64,000 nt of DNA from Bacteroidota bacterium (GCA_016185125.1 JACPOC010000025.1:158773-222772); one strand, 5' to 3'. Counted from the first letter of the stretch, positions 17,389-26,705 are shown. Translations and numbers: made by a program. The notes: generated by a model from the sequence alone, not told the origin.

Positions 17389-18573
17389 ATGAAAAACATA
17401 AAAAACATAGCATACATAATAATAGCAATAACAACCCTAATTTTTTCTTCTTGTGGAGATAAAAAAACAGAAGAAGAAGGTGAAAAACATGAAGAGGCGG
17501 CAACAGTTGCAGAACTTACAGATAGTCAGGTAAAAACAATTGGCTTAACGGTAGCATCAGTTGTAGGACGAGAACTAAGTGGAACAATTAAAACAACCGG
17601 TAAACTCGATGTGCCGCCGCAGCAATTAATCAGTGTATCCATTCCCTTTGGCGGCATTTTAAAAAAAATAAATTTGTTGCAGGGTTCTGAGGTAAGCAAG
17701 GGCGAATTGATTGCGGTAATAGAAAATCCGGAATACATACAGATGCAACAGGATTATATTGAAGCGAAATCACAACTCGACTTCGCGAAATCCGACTATG
17801 AAAGGCAAACAGATCTTGCAAAAGAAAATGTAAATGCTCAAAAAACTTTGCAACAATCCAAATCAACCTATAACACACTTATAGGAAAAACCAATGGGCT
17901 TAAAGCGAAATTAAAAATCCTTAACCTTGATATTGCATCTATCGAAAACGGCGACATACAATCTTCCATAAATATTTATTCGCCCATTAATGGCTATTGT
18001 ACTCAGGTAAATTCCAACATCGGTGCTTTCATTAATCCGCAGGATGTAATTTTTAAATTGGCCGATACCCAAAATATGCATGCCGAACTTACTATTTTTG
18101 AAAGAGATCTTCCAAAAATTGTAGTAGGACAAAAAGTTAGATTTAAACTATCTAACGAAAATAAAGAACGCATTTCAACAGTAAGCTTAATAGGCCGTGA
18201 AATAGGCGCCGACAGAATTGTTCAGGTACATTGTAATTTATCTTCCGCCGATAAAGACCTTTTACCGGGAAGTTATTTTACCGCCATTATAGAAACAGGC
18301 GCTAGCAAAGTTCCAACTCTGCCAGATGAAGCAATTGTAAATTTTGAAGGAAAAAACTATGTGTTTGTTTACAAGGGATCTGAAAATGTAAAATCAAAAG
18401 AAGGCGAATCAGAAACAAAATTTGTTTACGACATGAAAGAAGTTGAAATTGGAATGGCGGAAGATGGTTATACCGAACTTAAAAATATTTCTGCTGATCC
18501 AAAAATTCAATATGTGGTTAAGGGCGCATATTCCCTTTTATCTAAATTAAAAAATAGTGAAGAAGAAGAGTAA
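17389..18573 (+). CDS. czcB: RND efflux periplasmic adaptor (membrane fusion protein), CzcB/CusB type
   Basis: A 394-residue lipoprotein with lipobox FSSC at the end of its signal sequence. It has the membrane-fusion layout: an acidic, His-bearing N-terminal segment (KKTEEEGEKHEEAA), a lipoyl half-motif (PFGGILKKINLLQGSEVSKGELIAVIENPEY), a coiled-coil hairpin (about 120-180), a second lipoyl half (YSPINGYCTQVNSNIGAFI) and a beta-barrel domain. It starts 9 nt after the pump gene, so the two form an operon. The adaptor should bridge the inner-membrane pump and the outer-membrane domain, which here is fused to the pump itself. Confidence 0.93.
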   Translation: MKNIKNIAYIIIAITTLIFSSCGDKKTEEEGEKHEEAATVAELTDSQVKTIGLTVASVVGRELSGTIKTTGKLDVPPQQLISVSIPFGGILKKINLLQGSEVSKGELIAVIENPEYIQMQQDYIEAKSQLDFAKSDYERQTDLAKENVNAQKTLQQSKSTYNTLIGKTNGLKAKLKILNLDIASIENGDIQSSINIYSPINGYCTQVNSNIGAFINPQDVIFKLADTQNMHAELTIFERDLPKIVVGQKVRFKLSNENKERISTVSLIGREIGADRIVQVHCNLSSADKDLLPGSYFTAIIETGASKVPTLPDEAIVNFEGKNYVFVYKGSENVKSKEGESETKFVYDMKEVEIGMAEDGYTELKNISADPKIQYVVKGAYSLLSKLKNSEEEE

Positions 18574-18586
18574 ACTATAATAAATT

Positions 18587-18712
18587 ATGGTTAGGAGAAA
18601 TGGAAAGTTCATCAACGCAAAAACCGCATTGCAAAGTGCATCATTTGGTTATGCAGTAGATAATTATGCGGTTGGATTTAAACGCTTTTCTTCTGTCAAA
18701 ATTAAAACATAA
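18587..18712 (+). CDS. Possible small ORF of 41 codons
   Basis: An ATG-to-TAA frame lies between czcB and the flavoprotein gene, beginning MVRRNGKFINAKTA and ending RFSSVKIKT. It is basic and has no hydrophobic leader or motif. The surrounding 150 nt contain no better alternative. It could be a real small protein, a gene remnant or chance, and I have no family match. Confidence 0.25.
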   Translation: MVRRNGKFINAKTALQSASFGYAVDNYAVGFKRFSSVKIKT

Positions 18713-18723
18713 AAATACGAAGC

Positions 18724-20130
18724 ATGGAAAAATTTGATGTTACAATAATAGGGTCAGGCCCCGGTGGCTATGTAGCTGCCATCAGATGCGCGCAGTTAGG
18801 AATGAAAACGGCTCTTATTGAAAAATATGAAAGCCTTGGTGGAACCTGCCTCAATGTGGGCTGTATCCCTTCAAAAGCGATGCTTGATTCGAGCGAACAT
18901 TTTTATAACGCCACGCATCATTTTAAAGATCATGGCATAAAAATTAATACACCCGAAGTAGATTTAATTCAAATGGTAGCGCGCAAAGCAGATGTTGTTA
19001 AAACCACAGTAGCCGGCGTAAGTTACTTAATGAAAAAAAACAAAGTGACGGTGTTTACCGGGCATGGTTCTTTTTTAACAAAAAACAAAATTGAAATTAC
19101 AAAAGCAGATGGCACAAAACAAGAAGTTGAAAGTGATAAAATAATCATTGCCACCGGCTCAAAACCTGCTTCGTTGCCGGGTATAGAAATTGACAAAAAA
19201 AGAATAATCACTTCAACAGAAGCTTTGGTGTTAAAAGAAGTACCCAAACATTTGGTAATTATTGGCGGCGGTGTAATTGGCCTAGAACTTGGAAGTGTTT
19301 ATGCAAGGTTGGGAAGTAAAATTACCGTTGTTGAATACGCAGATCGTATTGTGGCAGGCATGGACAGGGCAATTATAAAAGAATTACAACGGGTTTTAGA
19401 AAAGGATTTAGATTTTAAATTTTTGTTAAGTCATAAAGTAACTTCCGCTAAAAATTCCGGTAACGAAATTGTTGTTATCGCCAAAAATGCCAAAGATGAA
19501 AGTATTGAAATTAAAGGCGATTACTGCTTAATGGCTGTTGGCAGAAGGCCTTACACCGATAACCTGGGGATCGACAAATCAGGCGTAAAATCCGATAGCA
19601 AAGGAAAAATTGAAACCAACGAAAAATTACAAACAAATATTGAAAACATTTACGCGATAGGCGATGTAATAAAAGGTGCTATGCTGGCGCATAAAGCGAT
19701 GGAAGAAGGAGTATTGGTAGCCGAAATTATTGCCGGACAAAAACCACACATAAATTATAATTTAATTCCCGGCGTAATTTATACCTGGCCCGAAGTGGCA
19801 TCTTTAGGCTTAACCGAAGAGCAATTAAAAGAAAACGGACAAAAATTTAAAGTGGGCATGTTTCCATTTAAAGCAAGCGGGAGGGCAAAAGCTAGTGGCG
19901 ATACCGATGGTTTTGTAAAAGTATTGGCCCATGAAACTACGGATGAAATTTTAGGAGTGCACATGATTGGGCCGCGCGCCGCGGATATGATTGCTGAAGC
20001 CGTAGTGGCCATGGAATACCGAGCAAGTGCTGAAGATGTTGGCCGCATGAGCCACGCACATCCAACCTTTACAGAAAGTTTTAGAGAAGCATGCTTAGAC
20101 GCTACGGGAAAGCGACCTATTCATATTTGA
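18724..20130 (+). CDS. lpdA: Dihydrolipoyl dehydrogenase
   Basis: A 468-residue class I pyridine nucleotide-disulfide oxidoreductase. It has the FAD dinucleotide fold GSGPGGYVAAIRCAQLG, redox disulfide GGTCLNVGCIPSK, NAD-binding GGGVIGLELGSV, a second FAD motif (YAIGDVIKG.MLAHKA), and the C-terminal dimer motif with the catalytic His-Glu (HAHPTFTE). It reoxidises dihydrolipoamide bound to 2-oxoacid dehydrogenases or glycine cleavage. No E1/E2 genes are nearby. It sits inside the metal region, so it may be an extra copy with a redox role there, though this is inference. The mercuric-reductase C-terminal Cys pair is absent, so MerA is excluded. Confidence 0.92.
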   Translation: MEKFDVTIIGSGPGGYVAAIRCAQLGMKTALIEKYESLGGTCLNVGCIPSKAMLDSSEHFYNATHHFKDHGIKINTPEVDLIQMVARKADVVKTTVAGVSYLMKKNKVTVFTGHGSFLTKNKIEITKADGTKQEVESDKIIIATGSKPASLPGIEIDKKRIITSTEALVLKEVPKHLVIIGGGVIGLELGSVYARLGSKITVVEYADRIVAGMDRAIIKELQRVLEKDLDFKFLLSHKVTSAKNSGNEIVVIAKNAKDESIEIKGDYCLMAVGRRPYTDNLGIDKSGVKSDSKGKIETNEKLQTNIENIYAIGDVIKGAMLAHKAMEEGVLVAEIIAGQKPHINYNLIPGVIYTWPEVASLGLTEEQLKENGQKFKVGMFPFKASGRAKASGDTDGFVKVLAHETTDEILGVHMIGPRAADMIAEAVVAMEYRASAEDVGRMSHAHPTFTESFREACLDATGKRPIHI

Positions 20131-20308
20131 ACATAGAAAATAAATTTTATAATAAGGATATTAAATATTGCTAAAAAGTTCCTTTATTAAGGAAAGAAAA
20201 AACCGGGTATTGTATCACTTCAGCATGATATCGCTACCGGAAAAGTTAATTTTGAATAGATGTCTTCTAATAAAAATTTGAAATAAACATGAATAAAAAT
20301 AAAAACAC

Positions 20309-21190
20309 ATGAAAAAAGAAAAATCAATTTATTTGTTTGTTTCACTTGTAGTAGCAATGTTATTAACTAGGTGCACTGTTATACATCCAGGTGAAGTGGG
20401 GTTAAAAATAAAATATGGGAAAATACAGGATCGAGTTCTTCTACCCGGTGCGCACCCGCGTGGGATTTTCGGAAAGCGGGTAGTTCGTTTTGATTCGCGC
20501 ATTAAAGAATATGAGGGAAAATTTAATTTTCATACCGAGGAAGGTATTGAAATAAATGCGGATATCACGCTCACTTATCATTTAATACCCGATTCAACAA
20601 AAAGTATTTATACCAAATTTGGTAAAGATTATCAAAACATTGTTATCGTAGATAATCTGGTAAGTGTTATTCGAGTGGATGGAGCCACGCATAAATCCAG
20701 TGAATTGCTTAACGCAAGAAGTGAGATGGAAAAATCTATAAAAAACAATATGAACGCAATTATTAAACCTTATGGCTTTGAAGTTGATTTAGTGCTGCTG
20801 CAACACATCGCTCTTCCGCCTCAAGTAGTTGCAACTATTGAAGCAAAAATGAACGCGGTAGAGATTTCAAAAAAAATGGAGATAGATCTAGAGATAAAAA
20901 AGAAAAACAGAGATTATGACCTCGAAACGCAAAAGAAAGAAGCTGAACTTGAAATAACCAAACAGCGCCTTGCCCTCGACTTTGTTATTGAAAAACAAAA
21001 AAAAGAAACGGAGCGATTGCTAATAGAATCTGAAGGTCTTAAAAAATCACAAGATATCCTTAACTCATCCATTACTGACAAGCTGATAAAATTTAAATCT
21101 CTGGATATTACTAAAGAATTGGTCAAATCGTCTAACACAAAAATTATTATTACCGATGGAAAATCACCTGTAATACTTAGTGATAAATAA
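20309..21190 (+). CDS. SPFH/Band-7 (prohibitin-like) lipoprotein
   Basis: A 293-residue protein. The leader ends in a lipobox (LLTRC at about residues 18-22), followed by VIHPGEVGLKIKYGKIQDRVLLPGAHPR, the start of a Band 7 domain that runs to about residue 185. A long charged helix rich in Lys and Glu (about 185-250) follows, as in prohibitins and flotillins. These proteins form large membrane-associated rings. A lipidated form would face the periplasm or outer membrane. The following MgtC-like gene is 9 nt downstream, so they are co-transcribed. No specific function can be given. Confidence 0.8.
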   Translation: MKKEKSIYLFVSLVVAMLLTRCTVIHPGEVGLKIKYGKIQDRVLLPGAHPRGIFGKRVVRFDSRIKEYEGKFNFHTEEGIEINADITLTYHLIPDSTKSIYTKFGKDYQNIVIVDNLVSVIRVDGATHKSSELLNARSEMEKSIKNNMNAIIKPYGFEVDLVLLQHIALPPQVVATIEAKMNAVEISKKMEIDLEIKKKNRDYDLETQKKEAELEITKQRLALDFVIEKQKKETERLLIESEGLKKSQDILNSSITDKLIKFKSLDITKELVKSSNTKIIITDGKSPVILSDK

Positions 21191-21199
21191 AATTTTAGA

Positions 21200-21670
21200 A
21201 TGGATATAAAAGTTGAACTTGCTATTGCACTACGATTATTTATCGCCTTTTTGCTTGGAGCATTTATTGGGCTTGAAAGAGAAAGGCACGGTAATTCAGC
21301 AGGAATAAGAACTTATGCTGCAGTATCGTTGGGCGCAGCTTTATTTACCTTAATAGGTATTCATGCCACAGATCAATCAGCCGCTGGCAGAATTGTGGCT
21401 AATATTGTTACAGGCGTTGGTTTTTTATGCGCAGGTATTATTTATAAAGACAACGAAAAAGGTTTGACTCACGGTCTTACTACTGCTTCGTCTGTATGGG
21501 CAACTGCTGCGGTTGGTGTAGCGGTAGCATACTCAATGTATATAATCGCATCAGCTGCAACCATAGCTATTTATTTTCTGCTATCACTGCACCACTACCA
21601 TTGGTATATCAGACTTAAAAAGAAATGGGAAATTAAAGATGAACATAAACATGATGAGGTGGATGAGTAA
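21200..21670 (+). CDS. MgtC/SapB family membrane protein
   Basis: A 156-residue protein with four to five hydrophobic segments and the MgtC N-terminal signature (LRLFIAFLLGAFIGLERERHGNSAGIRTYAAVSLGAALF). The family's conserved GxxGAGxI-like segment is present as GVGFLCAGIIYK. The cytoplasmic ACT-like C-terminal domain of virulence MgtC is missing, as in many environmental homologues. The C-terminus is His- and acid-rich (KDEHKHDEVDE). It may influence Mg2+ or membrane-potential homeostasis. The next small gene overlaps its stop codon by 8 nt. Confidence 0.88.
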   Translation: MDIKVELAIALRLFIAFLLGAFIGLERERHGNSAGIRTYAAVSLGAALFTLIGIHATDQSAAGRIVANIVTGVGFLCAGIIYKDNEKGLTHGLTTASSVWATAAVGVAVAYSMYIIASAATIAIYFLLSLHHYHWYIRLKKKWEIKDEHKHDEVDE

Positions 21671-21827
21671 AAAGCCGCATAAAAAACCTGAAAAATTAAA
21701 AGAAAAAGTACAGCAATTATATAATCGGCTACAACATCTTAATTTTGAAACTCATCAACTTATTAATACAGGTTCTATTATTAAAGACCAAATTCATTTG
21801 CTGAGTTATAATCCTTACAATAAATGA
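21663..21827 (+). CDS. Small basic protein coupled to the MgtC-like gene
   Basis: A 54-residue protein from an ATG at 21663 that overlaps the MgtC stop in ATGAGTAA. A longer form from 21639 is possible but less likely. Its composition is Lys/Gln/Leu-rich with a probable amphipathic helix (PEKLKEKVQQLYNRLQHLNF). I recognise no family. The overlap suggests translational coupling, which is the main support for it being real. Confidence 0.45.
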   Translation: MSKKPHKKPEKLKEKVQQLYNRLQHLNFETHQLINTGSIIKDQIHLLSYNPYNK

Positions 21828-21895
21828 AGGGTTTAAGGAATTTAAATTTGAAGTAAAAAAAACATTAATAATCAAAATAAATACTTTTAAAAAAA

Positions 21896-22258
21896 ATGAA
21901 AAATTCAAATTGGAAAACATACCTTAACCCTTTGAGCTGGTTTCAAATTGGTCGGGGCGTATTATTTGGCGTTTTTCTTTTGTTGTTTAGCCTAGGCGTT
22001 GGTATGATAGGTTTTAAACATTATATCGGCAAGTCTTGGGCTGATGCTTTTATTAATTCCGCAATGTTGCTAACCGGCATGGGGCCGGTTGATGAACCCG
22101 AAACAGATGGGGGTAAAATTTTTGCGGGAATATTTTCGCTTTACAGCGGAATTATTTTTCTATCAATTGTTGGCTTAATGATGGTGCCAATTTTTCATAA
22201 ATATATGCATAAATTAAATATGGAATCAGAGGATAAAAAGAAACAATGTGGTGACTAA
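21896..22258 (+). CDS. Two-TM membrane protein with ion-channel-like pore region
   Basis: A 120-residue protein. TM1 is about residues 18-42 (GRGVLFGVFLLLFSLGVGMIGF) and TM2 about 80-103 (FSLYSGIIFLSIVGLMMVP). Between them is a re-entrant-looking helix (ADAFINSAMLLTGMGPVDEPETDGGKIF). The TM-pore-TM layout is that of minimal potassium channels. The filter TVGYG is absent; TGMGP occupies its place. The C-terminus is a charged tail with FHKYMHKL. It may be a non-canonical channel or channel-derived protein, and no function is proven. Confidence 0.55.
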   Translation: MKNSNWKTYLNPLSWFQIGRGVLFGVFLLLFSLGVGMIGFKHYIGKSWADAFINSAMLLTGMGPVDEPETDGGKIFAGIFSLYSGIIFLSIVGLMMVPIFHKYMHKLNMESEDKKKQCGD

Positions 22259-22270
22259 TATACTTTTAAA

Positions 22271-22816
22271 ATGAAATATATCAACTCAAAAAATGTGACT
22301 TTGTGCTTCTTGGTATTTTTCATGCTATCGGCGTGTACTATGAATGTTATTCCATTAAAAAGCAGCAGCCAAATTAGCCAAACATGGTCTTCCGGTAAGG
22401 TTGTAAAAAACATCAGAAGGTTTTTTTGGTCAGATTCTCTTGTTGTTACTACGTTCGATAAAAAAAAGATAGTGATTGCCTGCGACAGTTTGTGGGGAAT
22501 TAAATATAAAGACGGAACTGTATATCGGAATTATAATGATCAATACTATCTTTTAAGGCAAAATTCCATTCCGGTTATTTATTCTCAAACACATTCCGGC
22601 CATAATTCAAGCCATACATCTTATTATTTTAGTAAAGATCTGGATTCAGATATTTATTCTATGAAAATAAAAAATTTCAAAAAGTATTTTCAAGGCGATG
22701 AGTGTTTTTTAAACAAAATTAAAAAAGACTTAAAGTGGTATCAAAATTACTCGGCTTTCGATAAAAAAAATAAAACATTTTATATTGTAAAATTTTATAA
22801 AGAATGCCATCCTTAA
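22271..22816 (+). CDS. Lipoprotein of unknown function
   Basis: A 181-residue protein with a clear lipoprotein leader (CFLVFFMLSAC). The mature part is rich in Lys, Tyr and Ser with a His/Ser patch (THSGHNSSHTSYYF, about 106-120) and Cys residues that may pair. No recognisable domain. It lies in the same plus-strand run as the metal transporters, 12 nt after the channel-like gene and 15 nt before the ZIP gene, so it is probably part of that operon. Confidence 0.6.
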   Translation: MKYINSKNVTLCFLVFFMLSACTMNVIPLKSSSQISQTWSSGKVVKNIRRFFWSDSLVVTTFDKKKIVIACDSLWGIKYKDGTVYRNYNDQYYLLRQNSIPVIYSQTHSGHNSSHTSYYFSKDLDSDIYSMKIKNFKKYFQGDECFLNKIKKDLKWYQNYSAFDKKNKTFYIVKFYKECHP

Positions 22817-22831
22817 TAAATTTAATTAAAT

Positions 22832-23563
22832 ATGAATAATCTCACTCAAATTACACTATACTCGTTAATACCTGTTGCTGCTATTGTAATAGGTGGCATT
22901 TCTGGTCTTATTAAAAAGCCTAGTGGAATGTTTACAAGTTCTGTTCTCCATTTTGCCGCAGGGGTTGTGTTTTCAGTTGTATCTGTAGAATTATTACCTG
23001 ATATAATAAAGCAACACAAGCCATTAGAAGTGGGAATTGGTTTTGGCCTTGGCATTTCAACCATGCTATTGATTAAATTTTTTGTTGAAAAACTAGAAAA
23101 GAAAGATGATAAATTACTTGATAAGAATAAATTACCCATGGGGTTATTAATTGCAATGGGTATAGATATGCTTATTGACGGTTTACTTTTAGGGGTAGGT
23201 TTTGCCGCAGGAAATAAAGAAGGAATATTACTGTCGGTAGCATTAGCTATTGAGGTGTTTTCCCTGGGTTTAGCTGTAGTGCTCGCTTGCGCGGATAGTA
23301 AAATCTCTAAACAAAAAAATATCGCTATTTTATTCATATTAGGTATATTATTTTTTATTGGCGCAATAATTGGCATTTTATTCCTTTCAGGTTTATCTCA
23401 AGAAATGTTGGAGTTGGTACTCTCTTTTGGTTTGGCCGCTCTATTATTTTTAGTAACGGAAGAACTCTTAACAGAAGCGCACGAAGAAGAGGAAACTCCC
23501 TTCCAAACAGCTTGTTTTTTTGGAGGATTTTTGCTATTTTTATTAATTGGCATGATTGTTTAA
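22832..23563 (+). CDS. ZIP-family metal transporter
   Basis: A 243-residue protein with about eight hydrophobic segments. ZIP hallmarks are visible: HFAAGVVFSVVSVELLPD (TM2), an acidic pair in TM4 (DMLIDGLLLG), and TM5 (ALAIEVFSLGL), where ZIPs usually have HE...G. Here the TM4 metal-site His is replaced by Asp, and TM5 has AIEVFSLG. The C-terminal EELLTEAHEEEET is Glu/His-rich. The family moves Zn2+ or other divalent ions toward the cytoplasm. The altered site means metal and direction are uncertain. It is surrounded by metal transport genes. Confidence 0.75.
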   Translation: MNNLTQITLYSLIPVAAIVIGGISGLIKKPSGMFTSSVLHFAAGVVFSVVSVELLPDIIKQHKPLEVGIGFGLGISTMLLIKFFVEKLEKKDDKLLDKNKLPMGLLIAMGIDMLIDGLLLGVGFAAGNKEGILLSVALAIEVFSLGLAVVLACADSKISKQKNIAILFILGILFFIGAIIGILFLSGLSQEMLELVLSFGLAALLFLVTEELLTEAHEEEETPFQTACFFGGFLLFLLIGMIV

Positions 23564-23616
23564 GTGTTTTTGTATTTACTTCTTATAATAAAATAAATAA
23601 TGAAATTTAATACAGT

Positions 23617-24501
23617 ATGCTAATAAGAAATAACGGACAGGCATTGTTGTTTTTTTTAAACAGTATAAAGTGGGACATACTTTTTATAACCATTTATGCC
23701 ATAGTAGCCAGTTTATGGGATCACAGAAGCCTTTCTATGAGTCTTGTAATTCCATTACCCGTGGCGGCAATCATTGCCACAATTCTTTCGTTGCTCTTGG
23801 CTTTTAGAACCGGCCAGTCTTATGAAAGATGGTGGGAGGCCAGAAAAGCATGGGGCGAGATAGTAAATGATTCAAGAACATTTATCCGCCAATTAAAACA
23901 GTTTTTACCCGAAAATTCAAAAGAAGATTTATTGATGTTTGCAGAAACCCAAATTGTATGGTGCTTTGCATTAAGCGAATCATTAAGGAGGCAAAGCTTT
24001 TCTGTTAAAGTTGAAGAGTACTTGAAACAAAATAACATCCAGGCTCACAACGTACCGTGTTACTTATTAAATATGCAGGCAGATCATCTCGCTAAATGTT
24101 CATCAATTTATAATTTAAACGTTAACAAACAAGTGCAGATTGACACAACCCTAGCCTCGCTGAACGCGGCAATGGGCAAATGTGAGCGGATTAAAAATAC
24201 TGTTTTTCCAAAATCGTATAGTTTATTCATACATTTTTTAATTTATGTTTTTGCTACCATTTTGCCTTTTGGATTAGCTGATGTAACAATACTATTAGAG
24301 ATATTCATAACTATATTACTTCCATTTTTATTTATTGCCATAGAAAAAACGGCCATCATCATGCAAGATCCATTTGAAAATATACCTACAGATATTCCTA
24401 TGACCGCTCTTTGTAATACCATCGAATCCAACGTGCTCGAAATGTTAAACCAGCCATCAACCTCAAAAAAAACAATAAACAATTCTTATTATATCAATTA
24501 A
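23617..24501 (+). CDS. Bestrophin-family anion/ion channel
   Basis: A 294-residue protein. Bestrophin (RFP-TM/UPF0187) features are visible: N-terminal hydrophobic segment, LSLLLAFRTGQSYERWWEARKAWG (the conserved RxNxaYxRWWEaRkxWG motif), IPFGLADVT-type TM (LPFGLADVTILL), and a C-terminal DPFENIPTDIPMTALCNTIE, which corresponds to the calcium-clasp region DPFG.d..dlp. Bacterial members are pentameric channels, some cation-selective. It lies 5 nt before the P-type ATPase gene, so the two are co-transcribed. Confidence 0.9.
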   Translation: MLIRNNGQALLFFLNSIKWDILFITIYAIVASLWDHRSLSMSLVIPLPVAAIIATILSLLLAFRTGQSYERWWEARKAWGEIVNDSRTFIRQLKQFLPENSKEDLLMFAETQIVWCFALSESLRRQSFSVKVEEYLKQNNIQAHNVPCYLLNMQADHLAKCSSIYNLNVNKQVQIDTTLASLNAAMGKCERIKNTVFPKSYSLFIHFLIYVFATILPFGLADVTILLEIFITILLPFLFIAIEKTAIIMQDPFENIPTDIPMTALCNTIESNVLEMLNQPSTSKKTINNSYYIN

Positions 24502-24506
24502 ATATT

Positions 24507-26537
24507 ATGATAAATACCGATCCAAACCACAAACACACATACGATGCAAAAGGCAATATGACCTGCTGCTCGTTAGAAGAAAAAATTGATGCTAAAACCG
24601 GTAAACCACATTCTCATCCTGAAGGTGAAAAACATAAGGAGGGTGATGAGCTTGGCCATTCACATGAAACTGACGAAGATTCTGCATGGAAATCATATCT
24701 GCCTGCCATTATTAGTTTTGTGTTGTTAATTATAGGTTTGATTTTCGATAACTTTATAAAGCCGGCCTTCTTCCAAAATTATGTTCGCTTGGTCTGGTAT
24801 ATTGCGGCCTATCTTCCAGTGGGAGTTCCGGTGGTTAAAGATGCAGTTAAATCAATCGCTAAAGGTGCTTTCTTTTCCGAATTTTTCCTTATGTCGGTTG
24901 CAACTATTGGTGCATTTTTCATTAAACAATATTCAGAAGGTGTTGCTGTTATGCTATTTTATGCAGTCGGAGAGTTGTTTCAAACCGCCGCGGTTAATCG
25001 CGCGAAGCGGAGCATTAAAGCATTATTGGATATACGCCCCGATACAGTTAACGTAATAAGAAATGGTTCAATACAAACTATTTCTCCTTCCGAAATTCAA
25101 ATTGGTGAAACAATACAAGCAAAGCCGGGAGAAAAAGTTGCTTTGGATGGCGAACTGATCTCCGAATCAGCTTCGTTTAATACCGCAGCCTTAACAGGAG
25201 AAAGTAAACCCGACACTAAAAGAACAGGTGAAAAAGTGTTTGCCGGAATGATCAACCTTAACTCTGTGGCCGATATAAAAGTAACTTCATTATTTAAAGA
25301 CAGTAAGCTCTCTAAGATATTAGAAATGGTGCAAGATGCCACCGCACGAAAATCACAAACACAATTATTCATTTCAAAATTCGCGAAAGTTTATACGCCC
25401 ATAGTTGTGTTTTTAGCAATAGGTATTTGTTTCCTTCCTTATTTTTTTGTTCCTAATTATCTTTTTAACGATTGGTTATACAGGGCATTAGTATTTTTAG
25501 TTATCTCTTGCCCATGTGCTTTGGTAATTTCCATTCCATTAGGTTACTTCGGAGGTATAGGGCTTGCATCGCGTAACGGTATTTTATTTAAAGGCTCGAA
25601 TTACTTAGATGTAATGACAAAAATAGATACTGTTGTAATGGATAAAACGGGCACTTTGACTAAAGGTGTTTTTAAAGTTCAAAAAATTGCAGCTGTTGAT
25701 ATGGATGAAAAAGAATTATTAAAATTAACCGCGGCAATTGAAAGTAAATCAACTCACCCTATTGCAACTGCGGTTGTTCAACATGCCGGAAAAATTATAG
25801 AAGGAGTTAATATTGGCAATGTTGAGGAAATTTCAGGACATGGTTTAAAAGGAACTATTGATGGAAAAGAAGTGTTAGCGGGAAATTTAAAACTCTTAAA
25901 GAAATTTAATATTGAATTTAATAAAGAAATTGAAACTATTACTGACACCATTGTAGTGGTTGCAGTAAATAATAAATACGCGGGCTACATCACCATTGCT
26001 GATGAAATAAAAGAAGATGCCGAACAAGCCATTAAAGACATGCACAGCCTGAATATTAAAACAGTCATGTTATCGGGCGATAAACAAAGCGTAGTAGATA
26101 AGGTTGCAAAAACACTTGGTATGGATAATGCCTATGGAGATCTGTTACCGGAGAATAAAGTAGAGAAAGTACAGGCTTTAAAAGATGAGAAAAGAACAAT
26201 TGCTTTTGTAGGTGATGGCGTAAACGATGCGCCGGTAGTTGCTTTAGCCGATGCCGGGATTGCAATGGGTGGTTTAGGAAGCGATGCTACCATTGAAACA
26301 GCAGATATTGTTATTCAAAACGACCAACCTTCTAAAATTGTTGTAGCCATAAAAATCGGGAAGATTACAAAAAAAATAGTTTGGCAAAATATTATTCTCG
26401 CCATGGGTGTAAAAGCAATTGTTCTTGTAATGGGTGCCATTGGTATTGCAACCTTATGGGAAGCTGTTTTCGCAGATGTTGGGGTAGCTTTGTTGGCCAT
26501 TTTGAATGCGGTAAGGATTCAAAAAATCAAATTCTAA
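24507..26537 (+). CDS. P1B-type heavy-metal ATPase (Zn/Cd/Co class) with His-rich N-terminus
   Basis: A 676-residue pump. The N-terminus has no HMA domain but a His/Cys-rich tail (HKHTYDAKGNMTCC, then HSHPEGEKHKEGDELGHSH). The core has the CPC motif (SCPCAL, TM6), phosphorylation site DKTGTLTKG, SEHP-like STHPIATAV, TGES, hinge GDGVNDAP and two C-terminal TMs. CPC with an N-terminal His tail fits Zn2+/Cd2+/Co2+ exporters (ZntA/CadA class). ATP hydrolysis would drive metal from the cytoplasm to the periplasm, upstream of the RND pump in a two-stage route. The exact ion is not decidable. Confidence 0.93.
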   Translation: MINTDPNHKHTYDAKGNMTCCSLEEKIDAKTGKPHSHPEGEKHKEGDELGHSHETDEDSAWKSYLPAIISFVLLIIGLIFDNFIKPAFFQNYVRLVWYIAAYLPVGVPVVKDAVKSIAKGAFFSEFFLMSVATIGAFFIKQYSEGVAVMLFYAVGELFQTAAVNRAKRSIKALLDIRPDTVNVIRNGSIQTISPSEIQIGETIQAKPGEKVALDGELISESASFNTAALTGESKPDTKRTGEKVFAGMINLNSVADIKVTSLFKDSKLSKILEMVQDATARKSQTQLFISKFAKVYTPIVVFLAIGICFLPYFFVPNYLFNDWLYRALVFLVISCPCALVISIPLGYFGGIGLASRNGILFKGSNYLDVMTKIDTVVMDKTGTLTKGVFKVQKIAAVDMDEKELLKLTAAIESKSTHPIATAVVQHAGKIIEGVNIGNVEEISGHGLKGTIDGKEVLAGNLKLLKKFNIEFNKEIETITDTIVVVAVNNKYAGYITIADEIKEDAEQAIKDMHSLNIKTVMLSGDKQSVVDKVAKTLGMDNAYGDLLPENKVEKVQALKDEKRTIAFVGDGVNDAPVVALADAGIAMGGLGSDATIETADIVIQNDQPSKIVVAIKIGKITKKIVWQNIILAMGVKAIVLVMGAIGIATLWEAVFADVGVALLAILNAVRIQKIKF

Positions 26538-26705
26538 TTATTGAGAACAGAGCAATGCAAATATTATTTTACAAATGATTTGGCTTAGAGCGTGCTTGCA
26601 AATAATTTTTATTTCCTACCCCATATAAATTAATTCGCACTTTCATATCAGTTACTATTTTCTTGAGACTTATCATGAGTAGAAAAATGACTTCATAAAA
26701 AATAT

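Noticed and set aside
18724..20130. Mercuric reductase (MerA) because of its place in a metal region
   Set aside because: The C-terminal Cys pair and N-terminal HMA of MerA are absent; the C-terminus matches dihydrolipoyl dehydrogenase.
20191..20259. Open fragment GKKKPGIVSLQHDIATGKVNFE before the SPFH gene
   Set aside because: Only 22 codons with no start codon; any resemblance to a protein C-terminus is too weak to name.
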